In this document: positions 1 through 9,972 of the stretch, piece after piece | Numbering within the stretch: the first letter of the stretch is position 1 | How the letters are laid out: the number at the start of each line of letters is the position of its first letter | Notes under the pieces: model-generated | The model's input: only the letters and a program-made list of their open reading frames with translations | Databases searched by the model: none | What the model was told of the DNA's origin: nothing | Position numbers and translations under genes: made by a program | NCBI GenBank assembly: GCA_004151065.3 | Contig: NWUY0300028481.1 | Coordinates: 17,030-38,103, forward strand | Reading direction: 5' to 3' | DNA: 21,074 nt | Source: Larix sibirica | Taxonomy: Eukaryota > Streptophyta > Pinopsida > Pinales > Pinaceae

Positions 1-1440
1 CTTGTAAGTGATATGATGCTCTTATAAAGCCTCTATGTAATGATTGAGAGGATTATGTAATTTTGACCATATCTTGATTCTTTGAAATAGCAAGTGTTGA
101 CATTTCTCCTTATGAATATAGCCCTTATCAATAGTAAACCATCACTTTTTTAACATTCATCAAAACATAATAATATCATTATTTCAAAGAATAACTAAAC
201 AAATACTATTGACCAACAAATATGTTAACAAAATAAAATATTCCATTAATAATAATTCATAATAATAATTAAAAACAAAGACAACTCGTATTAAAATTAA
301 AAATATTTTATAGAATTGAAAGGCACACGCACCACTATTTTTTATCATTGAAATTGAGTTTGCTGACCATACATCAACCAATGAGGCCGTGAATTTGTAA
401 GTCTACTATTTAAAATTGCTACCCTCTCCCCANTGTAGATGAGGAAAACAAGCGAAATTGTGTAGGAATATGATATCACTCAAAGGCTACAGCTCAAACT
501 AATTATTCCTATTATTGTCGATGAAATGGAGGAGTGATCAACTTGCTTATGATGGATTGGAGGATATGGCCTTGTGCCTACCATAAGCGTTGTCTACAGT
601 ACCACTGATCATCCGCTCCATAATGCCCTATAATCTCGCATGTGGAGAACTCCCTTGCTCATTTAAGGATATAGAGCAAGCAAATCAATTCATGCAAACT
701 CTGGACTACTAATTCGAGGTACGAATTTATTTCTAAATTCTTCTAGAAATATTTTGTCCCTCTCTTTTCTTTAATCATCTCACTACCCTACTATTCCTCA
801 TCTTTCTCTGATTTTTTTTATTTTCAATCTCCTTGTAAAAGCTTATGGTTTTGAATGTGTGTGCTTCCTTTGGGGTTCTCATTTTTGTGAGTGTTCTGTA
901 GTACCCAATAGTCCTTGGACTAGGAATATATATGTTGTTACAAAGGGTCATCTTACTTTTAAATAATTCATGTTGTTCCCTTGGAACAACACCTTGCAAT
1001 TGAACAACTTCTAGAAGATATCCTAATGTATTTTAATTGTTCCTATTATTTTTCTGCAAATTCTTAGAGCATTGAGTCTTGTAACTTTTTGCATAATTCA
1101 TTTAAGGCACAACATATTGCATGGATGTCAGTCTAGTAAGGCTCTAACTTAAGTGATGAGTAGTTATATAAATAATTATATCTACTCCACATAAATCAAA
1201 TAAACCAATTTTATAAACAAATGGGAACAATCTAGATATCAAACAGTTATTGCATCACTAAACATCAATACTATAAAACCAACACAACAAAGTAGAACAC
1301 ACTAAGCTTGAGTGTAATTCATATGAAATAATGAATAGTATCAATGCAATGAGATAAGATAAGATAAGATAATTTTATTAATGTCCAACAAATGACCACA
1401 AAAGTAGGTAATAGTTAATGGTAAGAGGAATATATGCCTT
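1..1440. other. AT-rich spacer without recognised gene
   Basis: I see no recognisable gene here. One ambiguous base lies at 433. The plus frame 521-712 reads 64 codons with a single internal stop (584-586) before its terminal stop, which is fairly open for this composition, but I recognise no motif in it. The minus-strand frame at 775-999 is lysine/arginine-rich and also matches nothing I know. Confidence 0.5.
1353..1372. repeat. (GATAA)4 microsatellite
   Basis: Four perfect tandem copies of the pentamer GATAA, directly readable, flanked by AT-rich DNA. Confidence 0.9.
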
Positions 1441-1479
1441 ATTAAGAAGAAATAAAGAGACTCTGTGGTGGTATTAAGA

Positions 1480-1790
1480 ACCATGAAAAATTATGTTATT
1501 GAGGTTCACAGTCGAGTGCCAAAGATGACAAAAAAGGATAAAGAATCTAGTTTCCTTTGAAGCTAGGACTACATCATCTCCATAAAGAAGCAATGAGATC
1601 ACAACATCATGAACAAAGCCATCATTTACCTAGTAGGTATCCTTAATAAAATGCTCCAACTCAACAACATTGACACCAGAAAGAGTGGGAGCGAGTCAGC
1701 ATGCCCACTTAGAATCTTGTGAATTGATTAAAGGACCCACTGATTGATAAACTTGACAAGAAATTAGGATCCCTACACTACAGTAGGTTT
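1480..1790 (-). pseudogene. Decayed LINE-type reverse transcriptase fragment
   Basis: Read on the minus strand, this strip carries the middle of a non-LTR reverse transcriptase palm. A block reading KWAC-stop-LAPTLSGV stands where the family has KQGCPLxPTLFG, followed by ELEHFIKDTY. The catalytic block LLLYGDDVVLAS comes next (YGDD codons at 1573-1584, where the family normally has YADD). Further on, STVNLN (about 1495-1515) matches the usual xLTVNLxKTK segment after the catalytic loop. Order and spacing fit RVT_1. The frame is broken by stops and at least one shift, and neither the upstream fingers nor the endonuclease could be found. It is a short dead fragment. The family assignment rests on motif memory only; a better match to another RT class is possible but unlikely. 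Confidence 0.72.
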
Positions 1791-2630
1791 CCCCATGGAC
1801 CACTACTATCTCACACACCCACCATGTGTAAAAACCAAGTGCATCGAGTCTAAACCCACCCACACATTGATGAGTCAATTAGGTGCCATCCAGAAATAAA
1901 AGAAAAGAGATGGTGTTCGTCGTTAAGGAAATAGTTGAGTAAGTATTCACATAGAAATCGAGTTGTTGATTTATGGCCTAGTATTCATATAGAATAGAAA
2001 GGGGAGTAACAATGAAATTGGTTCCCTCTGCCATGCCATAGCAGTAAGATGTTAGAAAGCAGTTATTATAGAATTTGAAAGGAATTAGTATACTCGATTC
2101 AACATGGAATAAAAATAGAGAGAGCTTTTCATTTTGAATACTTAATGATAAACATGTAGACAACTATTCTCCAACTGTTTTTTTGTGCAGAAATAAATTC
2201 CAACTATCCTTAATGAAAGACATGGGTGATGAAAAAAGAAGAAATGGAAAACTGATTCTAATCGAGTGTAACACAAATAAGGATACATTTTAAGTCAAAG
2301 TACTTACCCAACTTCAATAGAGATTGAAAACATTTTCAAAAGAACCTTTTGTAAATGGTTCTGGATCTACAGTGCAGTCTTCTCTGAACAATACGCATGA
2401 TTACAACATCAACCTCGTAGATGAAGGATAACATTTCAATCTAGAAGTTTCACTTTAGATCGGAATCTATAGATTAAAGCTCCCTGTTTAGATAAAATAA
2501 TAAATAGGAAAACTTAGGGCTCATATGCATCTTGATGTATACACTCAACAACACTCAAAATGATGGATAAATCGTAACCCAAAGAAAGTTAACAATCCTT
2601 GTAGTTCCGACAAGGGATATGTATCTCATA
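1791..2630. other. Spacer, no recognised gene
   Basis: The minus frame 1978-2163 has no known motif. The stretch may include more of the decayed retroelement whose RT palm lies at 1480-1790, but I could not align it to upstream RT motifs. Confidence 0.4.
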
Positions 2631-2633
2631 TAG

Positions 2634-2660
2634 TGATGTCATCACCATAGGGTGACATCA
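2634..2660. repeat. Imperfect inverted repeat (hairpin)
   Basis: TGATGTCA, an extra T and CACC on the left can pair with GGGTGACATCA on the right across a 3-base ATA loop. It lies just before the 56-bp array and could mark its boundary, but no function is implied. Confidence 0.6.
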
Positions 2661-2684
2661 TAGTGATTTTAAGCATAATCATGA

Positions 2685-4135
2685 GGGAGGATCGGTTGAA
2701 CCTTTCTCAAATGCGCACATGCATTCAACCATCATCTGGAGGAAGGATCAGCCAGCCCTTCCTCAAATGTACACCTCAGGTCAAGCGTCATGTAGATGAA
2801 TGGTCGACCGACCCTTCCTCAAATGTGCAACTGGGTTTAAGCATCATCTAGAGGAAGGTTTAGTAGACCCTTCCTATAATGTGCACCTAGGGTCCAAACC
2901 CTTATTCACAAGTGTGCCTCAGGTAAAGCATCATAGAGAGGAAGGATTGGCCAAACCTTCTTCAAATATGGACCTCGAATCAAGCATCGTATTAAATAGG
3001 GATCAACAAATACTTCCTCAAATATGGAGCTCGGTTCAAACATATTTTGGAAGAAGGATTGGCCGACTCCCTTCTAAATACGGTATCCAAGAAACATATC
3101 ATCTAAACACAATATTGACCGACTCTTTCTAAATTACAGTAGAAATGAATTCTACTAGTTATAAGAATGATCAACTAGCCCTACCTAAAGTATGGTAGCT
3201 AGGAAATGTATTATCAAGATGAGAAATTGGATGACCATTTCTGAAATATGAAAGACACCATTTGTACCAGCTAGAGGAAATATCAACAAACCATTCTTAA
3301 AATAAGGTAGCCAATAAATGCATCATCTAGAGGAAGGAATGGCCAAACCTTCCTGAAATGTGGTTACCAAGTGTCTAACATCATGTAGAGGAAGGATTAG
3401 TTGGATCTTCCTCAAATGTGAAGCTTGGGTCAAGCATCATCTAGAGGAAGGATCAACCGACTCTTCCCAAAACGTGGACCTCAAGCCAAGAATTATCTAG
3501 AGGAAAGACTATCCAACCCTTTCTCAAATGTGGAACTCACTCTAAGGATCACATGGAAGAAGGATCGACATACCCTTCTTCAAATGTTATTCAAGCATGA
3601 TACTAAAGAAGGATCAACTGAATTTCCTCGAACTTATATGGTCCCTAGTAAATGTCTTGTTTAGTGGAAGGATTGGTTGACCCTTGTACAAAAAAGGTTT
3701 CTAGTAAATATTCCTTCAAGTCAAAGGAATATAAGACCATTTCTAAAATATGGTTCCCATTATCTTATCATCTAGGGGAAGGATATTTCAACCCTTATTC
3801 AAATACCATAACCAAGAAACATATCAATAAGATGAAGGATTGGTTGATCCTCCTCAAGAAATGTACCAAAAAACCTATAATCTTGAGAAATGATCGGTCA
3901 ATACTTTCTCAAGTATAGTAGCCATTAAGCCTATCTTATAGATGAAATATTTGTTGCTTGTTCGTCAAATTCAATAGCTAGGAAACTTTTTAACTAGATG
4001 AGGGATTGGTCAATCTTCCTTAAAAAAACTACTAAGAAATGTATAAACTTGAGTAATGATGAGTCGATCCTTTCTCAAATACCATATCCAATAAACTTTG
4101 TAGCTAGTGGAAGGATTGGTTGACCCTTCCCCAAA
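2685..4135. repeat. Degenerate 56-bp tandem repeat array (minisatellite/satellite-like)
   Basis: Units begin with a GGAAGGAT-like block and recur at 2741, 2797, 2853, 2940, 2996, 3052, 3332, 3390, 3446, 3502, 3558, 3607, 3666 and 4109. Most well-preserved neighbours are exactly 56 bp apart (2741/2797/2853, 2940/2996/3052, 3390/3446/3502/3558); a few are 49, 58, 59 or 87. The span would hold about 26 units. Each unit has three blocks: a palindromic core (GGAAGG ... CCTTCC), then CTCAAATGTGGACCTC, then a CAAGCATCATCTAGA-like tail. Divergence grows toward the 3' part, where only the core is easily seen. Because 56 is not a multiple of 3, successive units fall in different frames, so the open frames here (for example 2800-3132, 3425-3664, 3652-3918) are by-products and not genes. 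Confidence 0.88.
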
Positions 4136-5028
4136 TCAGGGAAAATTTTAAGGATCCATAATTTTCTTTAGTGTAGAAACCTTGGCAAATCTTACTAATT
4201 CTAAATTTGGCAATATTTTTGCCAAAATATTTAAAAACCGAAGGATTTTATATAGCTTCTTGACAATTTTGGCAATGCTTAAAGTGAAATATTTCTATCT
4301 TGTGGAATCATTTTAGGAAAAAAATAGAAATTAACAAAAAAAATTGGAAAAAAAACATCGAAAACTATCCCATGGGCTAAATTTCGCCTCTAAAATTTTC
4401 CCTAGGTGGAAGCTATGTGCCTAAAAACACAAACCTAATGAACATTGAAGATGTCATAGAGAGCTAAGAATCAGTAATGAGAAATCATGTTTACGTTTAT
4501 TTCTAATGGACAAAGAGAGAGATGTGCTTGGAACAGAAGATAGAAGAGAGCATGCTTGAACCTATGAAGAGAATAGATGTTGAATGAAAGAGTGTTAATG
4601 CAAGTTTCATGTAGATATAGAAATATGGATTGTTATTTATAGATGTACAAATCAAGTGAAAGTGAGTATTGGATTTTAAGAAGGTCCATTTAAACACTCT
4701 CAAAATGTGAGAATGTAAGTTTTGACATGTTCCCTTGTAAATGCATTGTTGTGTATCGTTAGGATTGAGACCATTAAGGAAACTCTGAACATGGTGATCG
4801 AGCGGTCAAGTATATTCAATGCCAATCAAACCAAAGCTTATGGTGTGCCTCGGATGAGAAGAAGGCAAAGAAGAGTGCATCTCCTTCCATGTTAGTCCCA
4901 AAGAACCTTATCAACTAAACAAAATTTCCATAGTCGAATCAAGATCGTCAATGAAACAACACTACTTGTGAAATTCAAACACACAAAAATGCAGTGAATC
5001 TTCCTCTTGTCTATAGCACACCATTGTC
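4136..5028. other. Spacer, no recognised gene
   Basis: AT-rich, with no coding motif found on either strand. It contains a small perfect hairpin at 4206-4226 (TTTGGCAA, 5-base loop, TTGCCAAA). Confidence 0.5.
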
Positions 5029-5120
5029 GAAGAAGAAAATAGAAACAAATGAAAAAAACATATAAAAATACAAAGAAGAAGAAAATAAAAACAGATGAAG
5101 AGAACATATAAAAATATAAG
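5029..5120. repeat. 46-bp tandem duplication (2 copies)
   Basis: A purine-rich unit starting GAAGAAGAAAAT at 5029 recurs at 5075 with a few substitutions; both copies contain AACATATAAAAATA. Read on the minus strand it gives a repetitive Phe-rich frame (within 4892-5248). That is a composition effect and not evidence of a membrane protein. Confidence 0.8.
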
Positions 5121-5402
5121 CACGCAAACCCCTGACACATTGACCATGGATAACCTAACACATGAAATGAAAAATAAAGCAACAATACATTCACAAAAAT
5201 GGACAATAGGCAGATACCCAAGGATCGTCTAACAAGATCAATGTCCAAGGCACAAAAACCACCCCATCAAAGCACATAGAATCCACGATAGAAATCCTTA
5301 TGATGTAAATAATGATTATCATATAAATTATTAAAGTAGAATGTCATAGTTAACAACCACATGGAAGTGGAATTTAGTTTGATGATCATTACCATCTCGT
5401 TT

Positions 5403-5476
5403 TTTTCTTTTGTTTTATTTATTTATTTATAACTATTTATTTGTTTATTTACATGAACATTTCCTTATTTATTTAT
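5403..5476. repeat. TTTA-rich simple-sequence tract
   Basis: Interrupted runs of ATTT/TTTA, such as TTTATTTATTTATTTAT near 5414-5430 and similar runs up to 5476. Confidence 0.7.
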
Positions 5477-5542
5477 CTATTTTGAGTTCTTGAGACTAAT
5501 ACTTGGAATCTATTTTGAGTTCTTGAGACTAATACTTGGAAT
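5477..5542. repeat. Perfect 33-bp tandem duplication
   Basis: The 33 bases at 5477-5509 (starting CTATTTTGAGTTC) are repeated without change at 5510-5542. Perfect identity in an otherwise decayed region suggests a recent duplication. Confidence 0.92.
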
Positions 5543-5581
5543 GCATGATTCATGTAGATAACCTTCACAATATCAAAGTAG

Positions 5582-5830
5582 ATATTGACAATATAATGTG
5601 GTATCAACCCATCCACATTAGTCAAGAATATAGTAAACACACACCCTTAGTAGGGCATTTTTGTTTTTTATTTGTAATTCCATTTTTATTTATGCAAAGT
5701 ATATATTGATAATAGAAAGTGGTATCAACCCATCCACACAAGTCAACAATATAGTAAACACACACCTTGAGTAGGTCATTTTTGTAGGGGCTTCTATTTT
5801 GTTTTTTATTTGTAATTTCATTTTTATTAG
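5582..5830. repeat. About 121-bp imperfect tandem duplication
   Basis: The anchor GTATCAACCCATCCACA occurs in both halves (GGTATCAACC at 5600 and 5721, offset 121). Both copies continue with AGTC, AATATAGTAAACACACAC and a GTTTTTTATTTGTAATT segment. Copy 2 has an extra stretch of roughly 17 bases (around AGGGGCTTCTATTTT). The minus frame 5622-5954 crosses the repeat and is not a believable gene. Confidence 0.82.
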
Positions 5831-6289
5831 TAGCATCAGGACAAGGAGTAGCATCAATATTTATGTTAGACATGTGGTTTGAGGATCTTAGGCTAATTTT
5901 TATGATAAAATCTCTAAGACCATATATATTATGTGTAATGTCAAAACAACTCACACGACTTCAAACCTAAACACATCAATTCCCTCAAACATCCTCATCA
6001 AATTCCTTAAAACATAGGGAATGCTTTGGTATAAAATGACACCTACGTATAAATGGTTTTGTACAAATATGTTTAAATCCTTCTCTTGAATCTGAAAGAG
6101 AGAATATGCATGCTCGTGTTCATTCTTCTTTATGTTGTGTTTTTAGAGGGAAGTATGTACACCACAACATCATTGGCATCATACAAGTTGGATCCTACAA
6201 CGAATGAAAATACCCAAAGACCAAGGTTCTATTCCCACCACCTAAAGGCCCTTACTCTACACATCTAGTTTTTCGACAAGATAAAGATG
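5831..6289. other. Spacer, no recognised gene
   Basis: No motif identified. A 52-codon plus frame from the ATG at 6110 has a hydrophobic N-terminus but nothing else to support it. The 3' end may include the C-terminal remains of the minus-strand ORF1 relic next door. Confidence 0.4.
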
Positions 6290-6880
6290 AATGCAAGGAG
6301 GAGTAGGGCACATGCTGTTAGGGATGTTATAATTGGTGGTGAGAATTGTCTTTCCCTCGAGATCAATATGTAGTTCCAAACGAAACATAATGAAGAATTT
6401 GGGAGATGGACCCAAACAAGCATTCTAGTGATTGACAAAGTTTTAGGTCAAATTGTGGAAACCATGGGGTAATAAAGAGTCTCACTCTTCCCCCAAACTA
6501 GGGACCCTACATGAACAATTTCCTTAATACAAAGCAATTAGAATGCCTTTGGAACAAATATATATCTCGCAGTAATTTGTCATGGTCGAGTAGATCCATT
6601 GGTACAAATATGATGAAGGAGGCTAGTACCCGTTAAATCTTCATATGACTATTGCTAATTTAAAATTTGAGTAGAGTTTTGTGACATCCCACATTGAAAC
6701 CTCCACCAATGACACCTCTTTTAATTTCTCCATGGTATATGCATTGGTTATGGAAGGTATCAATGTTGATGGAGTGAGTGATTTGTTTTGTACCACATCC
6801 TTAAAAGAAGGTTTCAAGGATGAAGACAATCATTTTCCCAACACTCCATGCATGTGTAAAACCAAAAAGAGATTTGAATC
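6290..6880 (-). pseudogene. Decayed LINE ORF1 (DUF4283 domain), minus strand
   Basis: The minus frame opening at 6829 reads through a basic, Ser/Pro-rich leader (SSSLKPSFKDVVQ...) and past a TGA at 6641-6643 into RFNGY-stop-PPSSYLYQWIYST. It then gives EIYICSKG, the N-terminal half of the DUF4283 domain that plant LINE ORF1 proteins share. After frame changes the next strip gives a PWFPQFD-type block and then VWVHLPN (about 6400-6425). In the family the latter block reads VWVRLPNLPLHFW. A short trace of the following E-I-D-L-x-x-G segment is visible at about 6300-6380; the piece between seems deleted. No zinc knuckle could be read. The protein would have bound LINE RNA in the nucleoprotein particle. 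At least two stops and two or three frameshifts make it dead. The overlapping plus frame 6681-6893 is a shadow. Confidence 0.72.
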
Positions 6881-7210
6881 CTTGCAAATATAGTAGTCTA
6901 ATAACATAGCTTGGTGTTCATTTTGTTTCCCTTCAAGCAAAAGTCAATGTTGTTGTACTGGAATCCATTGCATGTGCTCTAGATTTAGCTTATTATCAAC
7001 CACAAAATCTATGAAATGTACCCACATCATTAGATTGCTCCCTCGGAGCAATTTGATCATGATTTGAAATCATTCTTGATGGGTTGATATTTCTTTAAAC
7101 ACTTTTCCTGCAATCAAGACATTGTACACTTGTCATATAATATCATGTCAAAACAATGGCTTGGTCTTTTTGTGCACAGAAGTTTCATAAGACATTTTGA
7201 GAGAAATCAT
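6834..7210 (-). pseudogene. Unidentified partly open frame, possibly decayed coding
   Basis: From an ATG at 7210 the minus frame reads about 125 codons with only a handful of stops, all TGA in my reading, where random DNA of this composition should give more stops of mixed type. Readable runs include the segments VYNVLIAGKVFKEIS and MMWVHFIDFVVDN. I recognise no family. It lies immediately upstream, on the same strand, of the DUF4283 relic, so it could be unrelated host-derived sequence or part of the same element's leader. Chance openness is a real alternative. Confidence 0.22.
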
Positions 7211-7305
7211 TATGTCAAACACTTTCTGTATATAAGCTTCGCTGCTATGAATATGTTATCATCTTGACTAAAATTATCAAAGGCTTCAAAGAGAACAACC
7301 CTAGG

Positions 7306-7590
7306 CATAAGGTTAGGCAAGACAAAAATGCCAACCACCTTGTAACCTTCAATATTTGTCTACCCTAGATCCTATGAAAACGATTACATCGCCTTCACAC
7401 TGTAAACCCCCTCCAAATACAAAGATCATAAAGCATTACTCTACCCTCGACATAAGGTTATCCAAGACAAAAATACCAACCACCTTGTAACCTTAAATAT
7501 GTGTCTACCCTAGCTCCTATGAAAACAATTACATCACCTTCACACTGTAAACCCCCTCCAAATGCAAAGATCATAAAGCATTACTCTACA
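7306..7590. repeat. 145-bp tandem duplication (2 copies)
   Basis: CATAAGGTTA at 7306 recurs at 7451. The two adjacent copies share long identical runs, for example TTCACACTGTAAACCCCCTC and ATCATAAAGCATTACTCTAC, with about a dozen substitutions between them. Confidence 0.9.
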
Positions 7591-7690
7591 ATCCACTAAG
7601 TTCATTTGATTTAGAATAACCATATACCTCTTTCTTGATACAATGTTTTGCAAGCTTTTATAACATTATAGATGATTTATAAAAAGTGGA

Positions 7691-7703
7691 AATATATATA
7701 TAT
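7691..7703. repeat. Short (AT)n microsatellite
   Basis: An uninterrupted run of about six AT dinucleotides in AT-rich DNA just 5' of the LINE. Confidence 0.7.
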
Positions 7704-7844
7704 GTGAGATTTCAGGTATAGATTTATTAAAAAAGGAAAAATTTATTTTACTTAAAATTTTGTTTTTTTAAATGAAAATTCTATCAAAGTGAATTTATAC
7801 TATGAATGAAACTTGAATTTTGATTATTAAAAAATTCAGTGTTG

Positions 7845-8110
7845 ATATGGTCCAACATCATGGAGAGTGAAACCCTAGAAACCATGTGAGTGAAACCCTG
7901 GAAACCGTGAACCTCGTCGATGGCAGAATATTGAAACCCTAGATACCCGGTTACCAGGGCGGAGAAACCGATCAATGGAACCTGGAGTGCAGTTCGCCTA
8001 CCCAGGCGAACCTTACCAACCAGTAAAAAGTGGGAAATTCTTTTATGTTGGTCGGTTTATCTGTATTGGGCGGGATATATTAGTGGTTTATAGTTTCATG
8101 GGGGGCTATC
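7845..8110 (+). promoter_or_regulatory. LINE 5' leader with telo-box-like repeats
   Basis: Plant telo-box motifs AAACCCTA occur at 7870-7877 and 7934-7941, with a one-base variant AAACCCTG at 7893-7900. The first two lie in a 23-bp tandem unit (GTGAAACCCTAGAAACCATG / GTGAAACCCTGGAAACCGTG). LINEs use internal promoters in this region, and telo-boxes are known in plant promoters and leaders of translation-related genes. A promoter role here is inference. An in-frame stop at 8081 separates the leader from ORF1. The minus frame 7784-7975 is a shadow. Confidence 0.5.
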
Positions 8111-9970
8111 ATGAGTCAACTGGGAAATGACCCCTGGGATTCAGGTGGTACTAAGGGAATCTGTCATCGGGACAAGTTTCAGGATTCCAGTTATATTACA
8201 AAAGAATTGTCCCTTTGCGCACCAGGGCCTCAAAGAAGTTCGGGGGTGAGGTCAAACCCTAACCTTAATATTTCTTATAATGCTTCCTTGTCGAAAGCAG
8301 GGTCTACATAAAACATCTAGCCTCATACCTCTCGGTCAGGCCCTGGGGATAAGACTCAGACGAAGTGGCGGCCAAATAGGGTCGAAGATCCTAGGGAGAA
8401 GGTGGTTTCTCTGCATCAAAGAATGCAAACATTTCTTTTGAAAAGGTCAAGAAGGGGTGCCCGATGTGTGTTCCAGGGGAAGGATATAACCTTTGATATG
8501 GTCTCGGCACTCTCACAAAGGGATTTGATTGGTAAATTTGAATATATTAAACTCCATAGATCATATCTATTAATATGGATCAGGGAGAATTGGAAACCAT
8601 ATATCCAAAATATCCCTAGTGTTATAACCTTAGAGAATGGCTAGGTGGTATTTCTCTTTTTAATTGAAGTTGACAGGTGGAAGATTGAGGAACGCTACTG
8701 GGTGGTGGGTGTCGACTCATTAGTCTTGAACCGATGGCATGTGGGTTTTGACCTAATACGCGAGAAACTGTCTAAGCGTCATATTTGAGTAATCATGTCG
8801 GATTTTCCCCTCCATTGTTGGAATTTGCAAGGTTTTATGTCAATAGCCAATACTCTAGGGAATTTTTTCTTGAGTGAAGACGACTTCTTATATGGATCTG
8901 ATAGGAAAACCCCCTGGATGTTGCTCGAATTGGATTCGACGGAGGGCTTACCAGATGAGCTTGAGTTCATTTGAGCAGGGGGATCTTTTGTACAAAAAAT
9001 TGACTATTGGAAGGTTGCATTCCGGTGTTACCAGTGCAAAGAGACAGGTCACTCCAGAGCAACTTGTCCAAAAAAGCAAAACAAAAGGTTTAGCTCGCCA
9101 GTAGAGAAGGATGGGTCGGTGGGTCTCTCTGAGGACACTGAAAGGGGAACATACTAACCTTTCCCATTGGACACTGTTTCGGCTCGAACGGTAATGAGTA
9201 AGTTTTTACAAACCCTTCCGGTCATTTTAAAGTTTATCCCTGTTGAAGAACTCCTTACCGCTTTGAAGGGATCTGTGTTGGGGGAACCTGACAAGCTAGG
9301 GGAGCATATTGATTCTTTCCAGAGACATTCTATTGACTTGGCCTTCCCCCTAAGTCGTCCTGATAGCAGGGTTACAATCAAATCCCCTTCCACCCTTGTC
9401 CCTGGCTATACAGATTTGGAGAATGTCACTGTTGCTGGGGGTATTTTACCTATTTCTTCCTTAGACTCCGAGTATTATATTGGGGTTGATCTCCGTAATG
9501 AATCGGTACATGTTGACATTTCTCGCTCTCAACTTGGGGGGGAACCTTATTCACATTTTGCCCTTTCCGAATTCCCTCCCTTACATCTTAATTCTAACAC
9601 CCTTGGGATAAATATTTCCTCTTCCCTAATCGATGACTCGTCTTCTAGTCCTCCTCCCCCATGTATTCCAGCCCAGGATTTGAAAGGCCCAATCTCTATT
9701 TATTCATCCTCGAACCTTAGTAGCCCATGCACTATTCCTATTTCCTCGATATTCAATGGAAATGTCACTATCAAGAAGCCGAGAAATCCTAAAAAATGTA
9801 AGGGTCTTTTCCAAGCAGTGGCGCCTAAGGAAAGTAATGATTTGTATACAGTTTCTCATACCAATCCCTAGGTATTTTCCTTATTCGAAAGGAGTTTAAC
9901 CAAAGAGACGTGTTCTCCTTCTAATGGTCGGTCTCTTAGAGAGAAGGCAGCCCAGGCCGATGTTTCTTAA
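8111..9970 (+). pseudogene. LINE ORF1: DUF4283 and CCHC zinc-knuckle RNA-binding protein (dead)
   Basis: A single reading frame runs from ATG 8111 (in-frame stop upstream at 8081) to TAA 9968-9970, about 619 codons, with no frameshift. Seven internal stops break it: 8309, 8318, 8642, 8786, 8972, 9155 and 9869. The N-terminus is Ser/Gly/Pro-rich. A DUF4283 domain covers about 8440-8970, with the family's late block seen as VIMSDFPLHCW and the closing acidic segment LDSTEGLPDELEF. A zinc knuckle at 9026-9067 is intact: CYQC, four residues, H, four residues, C (CX2CX4HX4C), followed by a basic KKQNK tail. The C-terminal third (9167-9968) is Ser/Pro-rich and probably disordered. The family binds element RNA and delivers it with ORF2. 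The TAG at 9869 is not the true end, because the frame stays open to the TAATG junction with ORF2. Confidence 0.85.
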
Positions 9971-9972
9971 TG
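9968..9972 (+). promoter_or_regulatory. TAATG stop/start overlap between ORF1 and ORF2
   Basis: The ORF1 stop TAA (9968-9970) shares its last A with the ORF2 start ATG (9970-9972). Such UAAUG junctions are known to allow termination-coupled reinitiation of ORF2, as described for the silkworm LINE SART1. The reading frames on both sides support the junction; coupling itself is inferred. Confidence 0.75.

Noticed and set aside
2800-3132. A 110-codon open frame and similar frames up to 3918 with repeated short peptides
   Set aside because: They lie on the 56-bp tandem repeat. Since 56 is not divisible by 3, the unit is read in shifting frames, so no repeat protein is conserved.
4892-5248. Minus-strand 118-codon hydrophobic frame resembling a membrane protein
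   Set aside because: The Phe/Leu richness comes from a purine-rich 46-bp tandem duplication read on the other strand; no family motif.
6110-6268. 52-codon plus-strand frame with a signal-peptide-like start
   Set aside because: Only a hydrophobic N-terminus supports it; no mature-peptide motif, and it adjoins the minus-strand ORF1 relic.
6681-6893. 70-codon plus-strand frame
   Set aside because: It is antisense to the DUF4283 relic, whose opposite strand has recognisable family blocks.
9154-9393. 79-codon minus-strand frame
   Set aside because: Antisense shadow of the C-terminal region of LINE ORF1.
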